In this document: positions 36,890 through 46,412 of the stretch, piece after piece
How positions within the stretch are numbered: position 1 is the stretch's first letter
How the letters are laid out: each line of letters begins with the position of its first letter
Source of the DNA: Planctomycetota bacterium
GTDB taxonomy: Bacteria > Planctomycetota > Planctomycetia > Pirellulales > Pirellulaceae
Reading direction: 5' to 3'
Assembly (NCBI GenBank): GCA_026692865.1
Contig: JAPLNI010000058.1
Location: 592,059-656,058 of the forward strand
Length of the DNA stretch: 64,000 nt
Translations under genes and position numbers: made by a program
The notes under the pieces: model-generated
What the model was told of the DNA's origin: nothing
The model's database searches: none
What the model saw: the letters and a program-made list of their open reading frames with translations, nothing else

Positions 36890-38725
36890 ATGAAACACAC
36901 TTTATCGGCCACTCGTACTTTTATGCCCATCCATCTTTTTGCCATTTCTTGGTTGGCAATAGCCGTCACGGTTTTCAATTCAAGCTCAGCATCGGCGCAG
37001 GATGCCACGAATTCTCAGGCACCAGCTTGGTTCAAACAGGCCGATCAAAACGGTGACGGAAAACTCAGTCGGGACGAGGCTCCCAATAAGGAAGTCTTCG
37101 GAGATGTCGATACGGATCAGGATGGATTTGCATCGCTTTCAGAAGTGAACACGTGGTTATCGAGTCGTCCTGCTTCAAATGCGTCACCGAACAATCAACC
37201 GCCGCAAGCTCGACGGGATGACCCGGGGGTTGCGATAGAACAGTCTCGTAACCGAACTCAATTGCCAGAGAATGTCGAAAAACGATCGGTTACCATTTGG
37301 AGCGATGGGACTCGTATGTCGGGAGATTTGTATCTTCCGAAGAGTCGTGACGCAAAGGATAAGTTTCCAGCCGTCGTTCTATGTGCTGGAACCGGTGGGA
37401 CGAAAGGGGGTACGCAAGCGCGTGTGGCCCCTGTTTTTGCAAGCAGTGGCTTCGTCGTGCTCGCCTTCGACTATCGCGGATGGGGCGAGAGTGAAAGCCA
37501 ACTCATGGCGGTCGAACCACAGCCGAAACCTGATGCCAACAACGAGATGACCATCAAGGTCAAGGCGCTCAGATGGCAGATGAACTACACCGATCAAACC
37601 GAAGATGTACGTGCCGCCATCAGTTTTCTGGCGGGCGAACCGAATGTCGATAAGGATCGGATTGGCCTGTGGGGTAGCAGTTACGGCGGTGGATTAGTCA
37701 CTACGATGGCCGCAATCGACTCGCGAGTGAAGTGCGTCGCGGCTCAAGTGCCAGGCATGGGTGGGCGTTCCCCAAGAGCAGTCACTGCGGCGCTGGACCT
37801 GGCAACGAAACAGGCCCGTGGAGAAATCGAGCCCGTCCCCATCGAAACAGGCAAGATGACAGGCAAGATGGAACGCTACTCGAACATGCGAGTGAATCCA
37901 GCGAAGAGCATTGGCTTTAGCGCCGTCGAATCAGCGGAACAGATCAAGTCGCCGATCATCTTCATCGTTGCAGAAAACGAAGAGCTGAGTAACAACGATA
38001 CTGTCGAGGCGGTCCACAAAGGGCTGGTCGAGCGTGAAGTGCCATCGGCCTATCACGTCATCAAGGGGATCACGCACTATGGAATCTATCGCGAAGGCTT
38101 TGATGAAGCGACGAACCTAGAAGTAGCCTTTTTCCAGAAGCACTTGCAAGGCAAATCAGAAGTTGATTCGGCCTCCGGAAATTCTGCTTCCGAGAAACCC
38201 TTGCCGCAATCCCAGAAAGTTGACGCCACTGAGCAGAACAAACCCGAGCAGAACAAACCCGCCGCAAACGGTCCCGCGCGCGGCGTTGGCCCCGAAGCTG
38301 CGTTTCGGTTCCTCGATGCTGACAAAGACGGTCAACTAAGCGAAGCTGAGCTCGGAAAACTCAAGCAAACAGTTGTTGCTTTCCGCAACAACCCTCAAGC
38401 GATCTCGCAACTCTTCGAGCGTCTTGATGCGAACGACGATGGCACGTTGAGTCTAGACGAATATAAGAAAATTGGTGAACTACAACGTCGTGTCACACAA
38501 AATCAAATCAAGGCAATCGATAAGGCAAATACCAAAAAAGGGGATGAGCAAAAGGCCCCCGATGGAGCAGAACAGAGCTCCAAGCCTGTGAAGCTCAATG
38601 AGGCTGCTCAACTCGCTCATTTCGAAAAAAACATCCGCCCCGTGCTCGTCTCTCAATGTTATCAATGCCACTCGGCGATTCAGGACCAGCCGTTGTACCC
38701 GGTGACGCGACCAAGAGTCTCTTGA
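36890..38725 (+). CDS. EF-hand alpha/beta hydrolase running into a broken PSCyt1 domain
   Basis: About 611 residues from ATG at 36890 (signal peptide MKHTL to SASAQ; in-frame ATGs at 36818 and 36863 are alternatives). Two EF-hands (about 52-63 DQNGDGKLSRDE, 74-85), then an alpha/beta hydrolase (VVLCAGTGGTKGGT, nucleophile GLWGSSYGGG, C-terminal His in KGITHYGIYREG). Then two more EF-hands (DADKDGQLSEAE, DANDDGTLSLDE). The end, HFEKNIRPVLVSQCYQCHSA, is the start of a PSCyt1 haem domain. It breaks off after CHS and ends in unrelated residues; the rest of PSCyt1 resumes in another frame at about 38676. The intact ancestor was probably one long hydrolase-EF-PSCyt1-DUF1549-DUF1553 protein. Confidence 0.8.
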   Translation: MKHTLSATRTFMPIHLFAISWLAIAVTVFNSSSASAQDATNSQAPAWFKQADQNGDGKLSRDEAPNKEVFGDVDTDQDGFASLSEVNTWLSSRPASNASPNNQPPQARRDDPGVAIEQSRNRTQLPENVEKRSVTIWSDGTRMSGDLYLPKSRDAKDKFPAVVLCAGTGGTKGGTQARVAPVFASSGFVVLAFDYRGWGESESQLMAVEPQPKPDANNEMTIKVKALRWQMNYTDQTEDVRAAISFLAGEPNVDKDRIGLWGSSYGGGLVTTMAAIDSRVKCVAAQVPGMGGRSPRAVTAALDLATKQARGEIEPVPIETGKMTGKMERYSNMRVNPAKSIGFSAVESAEQIKSPIIFIVAENEELSNNDTVEAVHKGLVEREVPSAYHVIKGITHYGIYREGFDEATNLEVAFFQKHLQGKSEVDSASGNSASEKPLPQSQKVDATEQNKPEQNKPAANGPARGVGPEAAFRFLDADKDGQLSEAELGKLKQTVVAFRNNPQAISQLFERLDANDDGTLSLDEYKKIGELQRRVTQNQIKAIDKANTKKGDEQKAPDGAEQSSKPVKLNEAAQLAHFEKNIRPVLVSQCYQCHSAIQDQPLYPVTRPRVS

Positions 38726-40923
38726 TTGCAGCCATCAAACATACCGACGGCTTGGAGATGCCGCCCAAGAAGAAACTGACTGACAAACAAATCAGTGACT
38801 TTGTTCTTTGGGTCGATTCCGGAGCGATTGACCCTCGCGAATCGAAAGGCGAGTCGCAGAGCCTTCCAACGAAAAAGACAAAGTCGACAGATCATTGGGC
38901 CTACAAACAACCTTCGCTCCCAGTGATTCCCACGGTAGCTGATCAAAACTGGGCAACGACCGACATTGATCGATTCATCGCAATCGGGCATGAACAAGGC
39001 GGAGTCAAACGCAATGGTGACGCAACGCCGGAAGTTCTCGTTCGTCGCTTGTACTTCGATCTCACAGGACTGCCACCAACGTCACAAGACGTTAAGACAT
39101 TCGTCGAGCTTTGTTCCAAAGATCTACAACAAGCGATCCAGTCCACGGTCGATCAACTCCTCTCGTCCGAACGCTTCGGCGAACGCTGGGGACGACATTG
39201 GCTCGATGTCGCTCGGTTCGCCGAATCCAGTGGTAAAGAAACCAACTTCAGCTATCCGCATGCCTGGCGTTATCGCGATTATGTCATTGATAGTTTCAAT
39301 CGAGACCTACCCTTCGACCAATTCATACGAGAGCAACTTGCTGGCGACCTGTTACCTGCTAACGATGACCAGCGCCGCGCAGAGTTAATGGTTGCTACAG
39401 GCTTCTTGGCATTGGGTTCAAAATCGCATATCGAGCGGAACAAGAAGCAATTTGAAATGGACGTTGTGGATGAGCAGATTGATACCGTAACGCAGGCTTT
39501 CATGGGTGTCACCGTTGCATGTGCTCGCTGCCACGATCACAAGTTCGATCCCATCCCACAATCCGACTATTACGCACTGGCAGGAATTTTTCGGAGCACT
39601 GAGACGCTCTATGGAACCATTCCGGTCATTCAAAACAACAATCCCAGCCAATTGGTTTCGCTCCCCGCAGGTGCTGACGTAACGATCAATGCCGATCGGC
39701 TTACGGACACTGCACGCCAAAGCCTAGAGAAGCAAATCAATGAGTTACGTCAAAAGCGTCTGGAGTTAACTCGCAAGAAGCAATTCGCTTCCTCGGAGTT
39801 CGTCCAGTCGGGAATTCTGTTGGCAACTTTGGAAGCAAAGCTAAAGGCTTACGAAGCGGATGGTACGCCCAAGAAGTTGGCAATGGGCGTGCGCGATCGT
39901 TCGAAGGCTCGTGATTCAGAACTGTTCATTCGCGGCGAAGTCGACAAGCCAGGCGAAGTGGTGCCCAGAGGCTTCGTGAGTGTCTTGTGCAGCACGCAAC
40001 CTAAGCTTCCCAGCGAATCGAGTGGCCGGTTAGAGTTAGCGGACTGGATCGCCTCCACAGACAACCCGCTGACGGCACGAGTCATGGTAAATCGCGTGTG
40101 GCAACATCTTTTTGGACGAGGTCTCGTCGATACACCAGACAACTTCGGAGTATCAGGAAGTAATCCTTCGCATCCGGAGTTGCTGGACTACTTGGCGTTA
40201 ACGTTCATTGAAGAAGACAAGTGGTCGGTGAAGAGTCTGATTCGTCGAATTGTTTCAAGTCGAGTCTATCAACTTGATTCGGCTACCAACCCAGAGAACT
40301 TTGCCGTTGATCCTGACAACAAACTCCTGTGGCGAGTTCCTCCGCGAAGATTGGATGCGGAAGAGATCCGCGATGCTATGTTCTTGGTATCAGGCATTTT
40401 GGAACCCGAGCGACCGATCGGGTCGGTGGTTGCAACGGGAGGCGAAGGCTACACCGGTGGTATCGAGAGATTCGGACTCTTGTCCGAAAGCAAGTTCAAG
40501 TGTCGTTCGGTCTACCTACCAGTCATTCGCGGTCGAGCATTTGAATCCATGGACGTCTTCGATGGCGTTGACGGCAGTATGGTGGTTGGAAAACGAGACC
40601 AGACTACCGTGCCAACGCAGTCACTTTACTTGCTCAATAGTCCCTACGTGATGGACCTCGCGACCAGCGCGGCCAAACGTGTGGCTGAGGAAGAACGTTT
40701 ACCGAAAGACCGCGTACGCTGGATCTATGAGGTCATGCTCGGCCGTGAGCCGTCGGCACAGGAGGTCGAATCGGCGCTAGCGTTCATTGACAAGGCAAAA
40801 GCTCAGTCAGCTCCGACGGGGCGGCTTGTGGCGCGATTGCGCAGTCCCAATGCGGAACAAACGGCCTGGGCAGCGTATTGCCAAAGTGTTTGGGCCAGCG
40901 GCGAATTCTTGGTTCGAAAGTAA
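38656..40923 (+). pseudogene. PSCyt1 (partial)-DUF1549-DUF1553 part of a frameshifted gene
   Basis: A 755-codon frame that has no signal peptide and no first haem motif. Family similarity starts at GDSGPAVVPGDATKSLL, which follows a CxxCH and about 20 more residues in intact PSCyt1 domains such as the one at 26771. Afterwards all is intact: DUF1549 ([52 protein letters not shown]) and DUF1553 (LTARVMVNRVWQHLFGRG, RRLDAEEIRDAMFLVSG). The missing piece, about 60 bases, and the change of frame indicate a deletion inside PSCyt1. The upstream half is the tail of the EF-hand hydrolase frame. Confidence 0.82.
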
Positions 40924-40934
40924 GGAATCATTCG

Positions 40935-42320
40935 ATGTCATCATTTCCACAAGCCTTCACGTCAAGGCGATCATTTTTACGCAGCGTGAGTTATGGCTTC
41001 GGCGCGGTCGCATTCACGGCGATGCAGCGAAGTCAAGCGATAGGTGCTGACGCGAGTTCGCTGAGTCCGAGGAAGCCACACTTCGAACCACGTGCGAAAA
41101 GGGTACTCATGTTGTGCATGGAAGGTGGTCCCTCCCATGTCGATACGTTTGATTACAAGCCACTGCTTGAGCAGCGCGATGGAAAGCCGATAGGCAAGGG
41201 CAAGGTACCAAATGGTCGGCTAATGAAGTCTCCTTGGAACTTCGAGCAAAGTGGTGAAAGCGGCCTATGGATTTCTGACCTTTATCGTGAGTTGCGTTCA
41301 CATGCTGACAAGCTCTGTTTAATCAACAGTATGCAGTGCGATATCCCCGCCCATCCGCCGGCTTTTGTGCAGATGCATACTGGGATTTCGACTTCGCCTC
41401 GGCCATCGATGGGGGCTTGGGTGCTCAACGGTCTGGGAACGGAAAATCAGAATCTTCCTGGATTCATCACGATCAGCCCTCCTCCCGGTGTCGGCGGCTC
41501 GGTGAACTATGGAAGTGCATTTCTACCAGCTTCGTTCCAAGCCACCCGCATTGGTTCGAACAAGCAACCAATTGCAAAGGCTCAAGTTGCCAATCTAAAG
41601 AGCCCTCGACCATCAACACTACAGCAAGAACAACTGCAACTGATTCGCTCCATGAATCATTCTGCTCAACAGCGTGATCCAGACAATTCATTTCTCGATG
41701 GTCTGATGGAAGCGCATGAACTTGCTTACCGCATGCAAGGCGAATTGCCGGAGGTGATCGACTTGGCGAAGGAATCATCGAATACAAACTCTCTCTATGG
41801 GATCGACCGCCCCGAGACAGCCGACTTCGGTAGGCAATGTTTAATGGCCCGTCGCTTGTTGGAAGCCGGTGTCCGATTCGTCGAGGTTTGTCATGGCGGC
41901 TGGGACCAACATCGCAACCTTAAAGAGGACCATGCCGAGCACGCTGGCGCTACCGACAAGCCGATTGCGGGACTGCTTGCTGACTTGGAATCTCGCGGCC
42001 TTTTAAAAGACACTTTGGTCCTGTGGGGTGGTGAGTTCGGAAGAACGCCTTATGCGCAAATCGATGATGGTCGAGATCACAATCACACGGGCTTTACCAC
42101 TTGGATGGCTGGCGGTGGTGTGAAAGGTGGTATGCGATATGGGGCAACGGATGAGTTTGGTTACGAAGCGGTCGACAACAAAATGCACATCCATGATTGG
42201 CATGCCACCATTTTGCACTTACTCGGACTTGATCATGAGCAACTGACCTTTCCTCACGCCGGTCGCGATATGCGGCTAACCGATGTCAAAGGAAATGTGC
42301 ATTTGGATTTACTTGCGTAA
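40935..42320 (+). CDS. DUF1501 family Tat-signal protein
   Basis: About 461 residues from ATG at 40935, with AAGGAA before it, 11 bases after the DUF1553 stop; an open frame to 40878 lies within the previous gene. Twin-arginine signal FTSRRSFLRSVSYGFGAVAF (about 8-27). Core: CMEGGPSHVDTFDYKPLLE, WVLNGLGTENQNLPGFITI, EVCHGGWDQHRNLKEDH, WGGEFGRTPYAQ, GRDHNHTGFTTWMAGGG and HIHDWHATILHLLGLDHEQLTFPHAGRDMRLTDV. It keeps the usual place downstream of a DUF1549/1553 gene, although that partner is broken. Confidence 0.93.
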   Translation: MSSFPQAFTSRRSFLRSVSYGFGAVAFTAMQRSQAIGADASSLSPRKPHFEPRAKRVLMLCMEGGPSHVDTFDYKPLLEQRDGKPIGKGKVPNGRLMKSPWNFEQSGESGLWISDLYRELRSHADKLCLINSMQCDIPAHPPAFVQMHTGISTSPRPSMGAWVLNGLGTENQNLPGFITISPPPGVGGSVNYGSAFLPASFQATRIGSNKQPIAKAQVANLKSPRPSTLQQEQLQLIRSMNHSAQQRDPDNSFLDGLMEAHELAYRMQGELPEVIDLAKESSNTNSLYGIDRPETADFGRQCLMARRLLEAGVRFVEVCHGGWDQHRNLKEDHAEHAGATDKPIAGLLADLESRGLLKDTLVLWGGEFGRTPYAQIDDGRDHNHTGFTTWMAGGGVKGGMRYGATDEFGYEAVDNKMHIHDWHATILHLLGLDHEQLTFPHAGRDMRLTDVKGNVHLDLLA

Positions 42321-42373
42321 AGAAGACAGATCAAAACGGAACCCTCCGTCATTAAGAAGCGAGTCATAGGAAT

Positions 42374-44648
42374 ATGAGAAATTGGATACGCAGACTGACC
42401 TGTGAGTGTCACGGTTGTTTTGGGAGTTTTGTTGTTGACCGGCGTCGCCAAGCGTGTGTGGGCACAGCAGGCTGTTGACAAGAAATTTGATCAGCTTGAT
42501 CAAAACAAGGACGGCAAGGTCACTCCAGATGAACTGCCTGCTTCCGATTTTTTCAAGCGACTCGATCTCGATGGTAACGGTGAGATCACTAAGTCCGAGG
42601 CGGCCCGTGCATTGGCTCGCGGCAAGCTCAATGACCTGATGAAGTCAGCCGGCGATAGTTCGTCTGACAATCCAATGGTCAAGCAGATCGAGGCCATCGC
42701 CAAGTCAGCCGACGCAGACGGGGACGGAAAAATCACACGCGAAGAGGCAGCCGATGCCCCGTGGTTCGAACGTGCCGATCATAACGGTGATGGTGTTGTC
42801 GATGCCACCGAGGTCGAAACAATCAAACGTACCGTTGCCAAAATGCCAAGTAGCAGCAAACCTGGATCAATGTTGCAAGCAGCGCCGTCTGTCACAGCCG
42901 ACGACATCAAGAAAGTGACCAGCGGGCCCGAGGTTCTAAATCCCGGCGAAGCTGGCATCGGCAGAATGATTGCTGATGTGGAATTCATTGACATCGAAGG
43001 CAAAAACCACAAGTTGAGTGAAGTTGCTTCGGAGCATGGTGCGGTTCTGATCATGACTAGCTCATCTTGTCCTGTCAGTAAGCGTTACCTGCCGGAGATT
43101 GCGAAGCTTCAACCAGAATTCGCGAAAGCCCAGCTTCCTGTCGTTCTCATCAATCCTTTCCCGAGTGAAAAGGAATCGGCCATTCGGTCGCAACTCGCTG
43201 CTCAACCGATCAGCGCTATCTATGTGCATGACAAAACCAAATCATTCGCGACGACGTTGGCTGCGAAGACAACAACGGAGGTTTTCTTGATCGATCGCAA
43301 AAGGACACTCGTCTACCGAGGCGCACTCGATGATCAATACGGGATCAACTACAACTTGGATGCCCCGAGACGCAGATATTTGCTAGAAGCAATCGACGCC
43401 TACGGTCGCAACGAATCACCGGCGATCTCAGCAACGGCGGCACCGGGATGCGAACTGGGACTTGATTCCGCGACTCGCGATTCCAAGACCGACGTAACTT
43501 ATTACGGCGATGTGGCTCGGATCCTTCAGCAGAACTGCGTCTCGTGTCATCGTGACAATGGAATAGCGCCGTTCTCGCTGGCTGACTTGGATTCGGTCCA
43601 AGATCACGTGAGCGTTATCAAGCGTGTCGTAACAGAAGGAACGATGCCACCGTGGTTCGCTGCGAATAAACATGATCCAAAGTCGAATACGTGGGCCAAT
43701 AATTGCTCTCTCTCGTCAAGGGATCAATCAGATTTGTTGTCCTGGATCGAATCGAAGGACCGACCGCTTGGAAAGCAAAGCGATGCACCGGAGCCGAAGC
43801 AATACCCGTCGGAATGGAGCATCGGCAAGCCGGATATGATTCTGACGCTGAGCAAACCCTACGACATCAAAGCAACTGGTTATATGCCTTATCAGTTTGA
43901 TGTCGTCGAGACGGAGTTGACCGAAGACAAATGGGTCACTGCTTATGAGATTCTGCCGAGCGAACGAGACGTCGTTCACCACGTTATCGTCAAGGTTCAC
44001 GAGAAGGGAAGTTCGGCTCGGGATGCTGGCGAGGGAGCTGGAGGTTACTGGGCTGTTTATGTCCCAGGCAACGGATCACAGAAGTACAACCAAGGCTTTG
44101 CCAGACTCTTGCCCGCGGGATCAAAGGTCAGTTTCCAAATCCATTACACCCCCAGCGGAACGGCAAAAAAAGAGCGGCTGAGAATGGGCTTAGTCTTTGC
44201 CAAGGACAAGCCTCAATATGAAGTCCGAACAGTCGGCGTGGCTCACATGGGAATCTCGATTCCGCCTCACACAGCGGCGCACGTTGAAACAAAGACACAA
44301 CGAGTTCCGTTCGACCTTCCCATCATGAGTTTTATGCCGCACATGCACATTCGTGGCGTTGCATTCAAGTACGAAGCCATTGACGCGAGTGGCAAGAGTG
44401 AAGTCCTTCTGGACATTCCGAGATACGACTTCAACTGGCAGCTTAATTATGCATACAAGTCCCCAAAGCTTGTGCCTCGCGGTAGTACGATCAAGATTAC
44501 TGCTGTCTACAACAACAGCGAAAGCAACGCTGCCAATCCCGATCCGGGCAAGCGAGTGAAGTGGGGGCCGCAAACGATCGACGAAATGATGATCGGATAC
44601 ATCGAGTACTTCGTGCCATTAACTGACAACAAAGTCGCGGCAAACTAG
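42374..44648 (+). CDS. EF-hand/redoxin/cytochrome c/monooxygenase-like fusion
   Basis: Read from GTG at 42402 this gives 748 residues: hydrophobic signal, four EF-hands (about 33-44, 55-66, 103-114, 125-136), an AhpC/TSA- or redoxin-like domain (VEFIDIEGKNHKLSEV, SSSCPVSKRYLPEI, FLIDRKRTLVYRGALDDQYG), a cytochrome c-type motif CVSCH with TMPPWFA, and a C-terminal beta domain like copper type II ascorbate-dependent monooxygenases (DVVHHVIVKVHEKG, FQIHYTPSG, FMPHMHIRGVAFKYEA). The true start may be ATG at 42374: it encodes MRNWIRRLT in another frame, and joining it across one extra base near 42400 would give a normal signal peptide. So there is either a weak GTG start or a 1-base frameshift. 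Confidence 0.75.
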
Positions 44649-44667
44649 TATCTCCGCTTGCAATGAA

Positions 44668-44726
44668 AGTGGCATAGGCTTCCAGCCTGTGGTGGACGAA
44701 CACACAGGCTGGAAGCCTATGCCACT
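44668..44726. repeat. Palindromic element, copy B
   Basis: Perfect 24-base arms (44668-44691 and 44703-44726) with an 11-base loop. The core GCATAGGCTTCCAGCCTGTG is as at 25231. It lies 19 bases after the stop of the redoxin fusion gene and ahead of the sulfatase, so it could act as a transcriptional attenuator or end-stabilising hairpin. There is no T-run, so a classical terminator is unlikely. Confidence 0.92.
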
Positions 44727-44816
44727 CGTGAAACTCGATTGCTAATGATCGATGTTGGCTCGAAGTTGCGGCAATTGACCAGTCTTAAACGAAACGAACG
44801 ATGTTGGGAAGCAAGT

Positions 44817-46406
44817 ATGACCCGATCAATCATCTCAGAAAAGTTCTCAGCGTTTTTTCTGCTGTGCATGTTGTGCTCAACTGGCTTCACGGCAGACAAA
44901 CCTAATATCATTATCTTCCTCGCCGACGATCTCGGTTATGCCGACATCGGAGTGAATGGCTGCAAGGACATTCCAACGCCCAATATCGATGGTATAGCGA
45001 ACAGCGGTGTACGATTCACGGATGGTTACGCGACACATTGCGTCTGTTCGCCATCGCGTGCTGGTCTGATGAGCGGCATGTATCAGCATCGTTTTGGCTT
45101 TGAGCATAACTCAGGCCCCGAGCGATTTGCCGATCCCAATTTTGGTCAGCCTCGTGAAGTTCCGACACTGGCCGAGAAACTAAAGGGAGCTGGCTACGCG
45201 ACGGGCATGATTGGCAAGTGGCACATCGGCTTCAAAGAGGGGCTGCGACCGCAGGAACGTGGATTCGACTATCACTACGGCTTTCTAAGCGGTGCACACA
45301 CTTACCTTGCGGGCCGGCAAGACAACGACCCAATTGTTCGCAATGGCCAGCCGGTCAAAACCACGAAGTATCTTACCGATGAATTTGCTGATGAAGCAGT
45401 CGGTTTTGTCGAACGCAGCAAAGACAAACCCTTCTTCCTTTACTTCGCGTTCAACGCCGTCCATTCGCCGATGGATGAGAATGCTTATCAAGACCGTTTC
45501 CCAGAGCTCGCCGGTAAGAGAAAAATCTTCGCTGGCATGTTGACGGCGCTCGACACAGCCATTGGTCGAGTGATGACCAAAGTGAAAGAGATTGGTCAAG
45601 AAGACAATACGCTGGTCATCTTCTACAGCGATAATGGCGGACCAACGAGCGACAACTCGTCGCTCAACACTCCGCTGCGCGGCTTCAAAGCACAAATGTT
45701 TGAAGGCGGCATTCGCGTGCCGTTTGTGATGCAATGGAAAGGGAAAATCCCTTCCGGTCGAACCTATCGCGAGATGGTAATGGGCTTTGATTGCCATACA
45801 ACGGCTCTTGCAGCAGCGGGGATTGAAAGTGGCATAGGCTTCCAACCTGTGGAAAATTCGCGACAGGCTGGAAGCCTATCCCACGGAGCCCTGGATGGTG
45901 TAAATCTCATCCCGTTCATCAACGGAAAGCAAAGCGGTCGCCCTCATGAGCAACTCTTCTGGCGAGCCGGCCAACAACATGCGGCCCGAGTTGGCGACTG
46001 GAAACTCGTCGACACACGCATCGAGCCACCGATGCTTTTCAATCTCAAAGAAGACATCAGCGAGAGCAAAGACCTCGCCGCCACACAGCCCGACAAACTA
46101 AAAGAGCTTCAATCCGCATTCGCCGAGTGGGAGAAAGGGACGAAGCCTGCTCTATGGGTTCGCCAAGACGGACGAACGGAAGGTATCGCAACGAAGGCAA
46201 AAGGAAAAGCTACGAGCGCAGCCGGTAGTCGCATCCAAGAAGCTTTAAAGACCGCCGACAAAAACGGCGACGGCAAGCTTTCGCAAGAAGAGTATCCCCA
46301 GCCAGCTATTTTCAAAGATGTCGACAAAGACAACGACGGTTTTGCAACGCGAGAAGAAATCCAGGCCTACTACCAAGCCAGACGCGCGACGACCAAGAAG
46401 GAGTAG
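44817..46406 (+). CDS. Secreted type I sulfatase with C-terminal EF-hands
   Basis: About 529 residues from ATG at 44817, preceded by GGGAAG; an upstream frame to 44739 is not supported. Signal peptide about 1-26. Sulfatase motif CSPSR with the formylglycine Cys at about 77, metal ligands NIIIFLADDLGYADIG and FYSDNGGPTS, and KWHIG. Residues about 338-357 (SGIGFQPVENSRQAGSLSHG) are encoded by a palindromic repeat and interrupt the usual AAAGI to LDGV segment. The C-terminus carries two EF-hands (DKNGDGKLSQEE and DKDNDGFATREE). Acts on a sulfate ester, probably a sulfated glycan, after export; it needs a formylglycine-generating enzyme not seen here. Confidence 0.9.
   Translation: MTRSIISEKFSAFFLLCMLCSTGFTADKPNIIIFLADDLGYADIGVNGCKDIPTPNIDGIANSGVRFTDGYATHCVCSPSRAGLMSGMYQHRFGFEHNSGPERFADPNFGQPREVPTLAEKLKGAGYATGMIGKWHIGFKEGLRPQERGFDYHYGFLSGAHTYLAGRQDNDPIVRNGQPVKTTKYLTDEFADEAVGFVERSKDKPFFLYFAFNAVHSPMDENAYQDRFPELAGKRKIFAGMLTALDTAIGRVMTKVKEIGQEDNTLVIFYSDNGGPTSDNSSLNTPLRGFKAQMFEGGIRVPFVMQWKGKIPSGRTYREMVMGFDCHTTALAAAGIESGIGFQPVENSRQAGSLSHGALDGVNLIPFINGKQSGRPHEQLFWRAGQQHAARVGDWKLVDTRIEPPMLFNLKEDISESKDLAATQPDKLKELQSAFAEWEKGTKPALWVRQDGRTEGIATKAKGKATSAAGSRIQEALKTADKNGDGKLSQEEYPQPAIFKDVDKDNDGFATREEIQAYYQARRATTKKE
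45829..45884. repeat. Palindromic element, copy C, inside the sulfatase
   Basis: Arms 45829-45850 and 45863-45884, with a few mismatches (AACCTG for AGCCTG; TATCCC for TATGCC) and a 12-base loop. The preceding bases TGAAAGTGGCATAGG match copy B, so the copied unit extends beyond the arms. The element keeps the sulfatase frame open. Confidence 0.88.
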
Positions 46407-46412
46407 AAGATT

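Noticed and set aside
38656..38680. Programmed frameshift joining the hydrolase and PSCyt1 frames
   Set aside because: No slippery heptamer or downstream pseudoknot is evident, and about 20 conserved PSCyt1 residues are missing, so a deletion explains it better.
44668..44726. Rho-independent terminator
   Set aside because: The stem is strong, but no T-run follows on the plus strand and the same sequence occurs inside coding regions.
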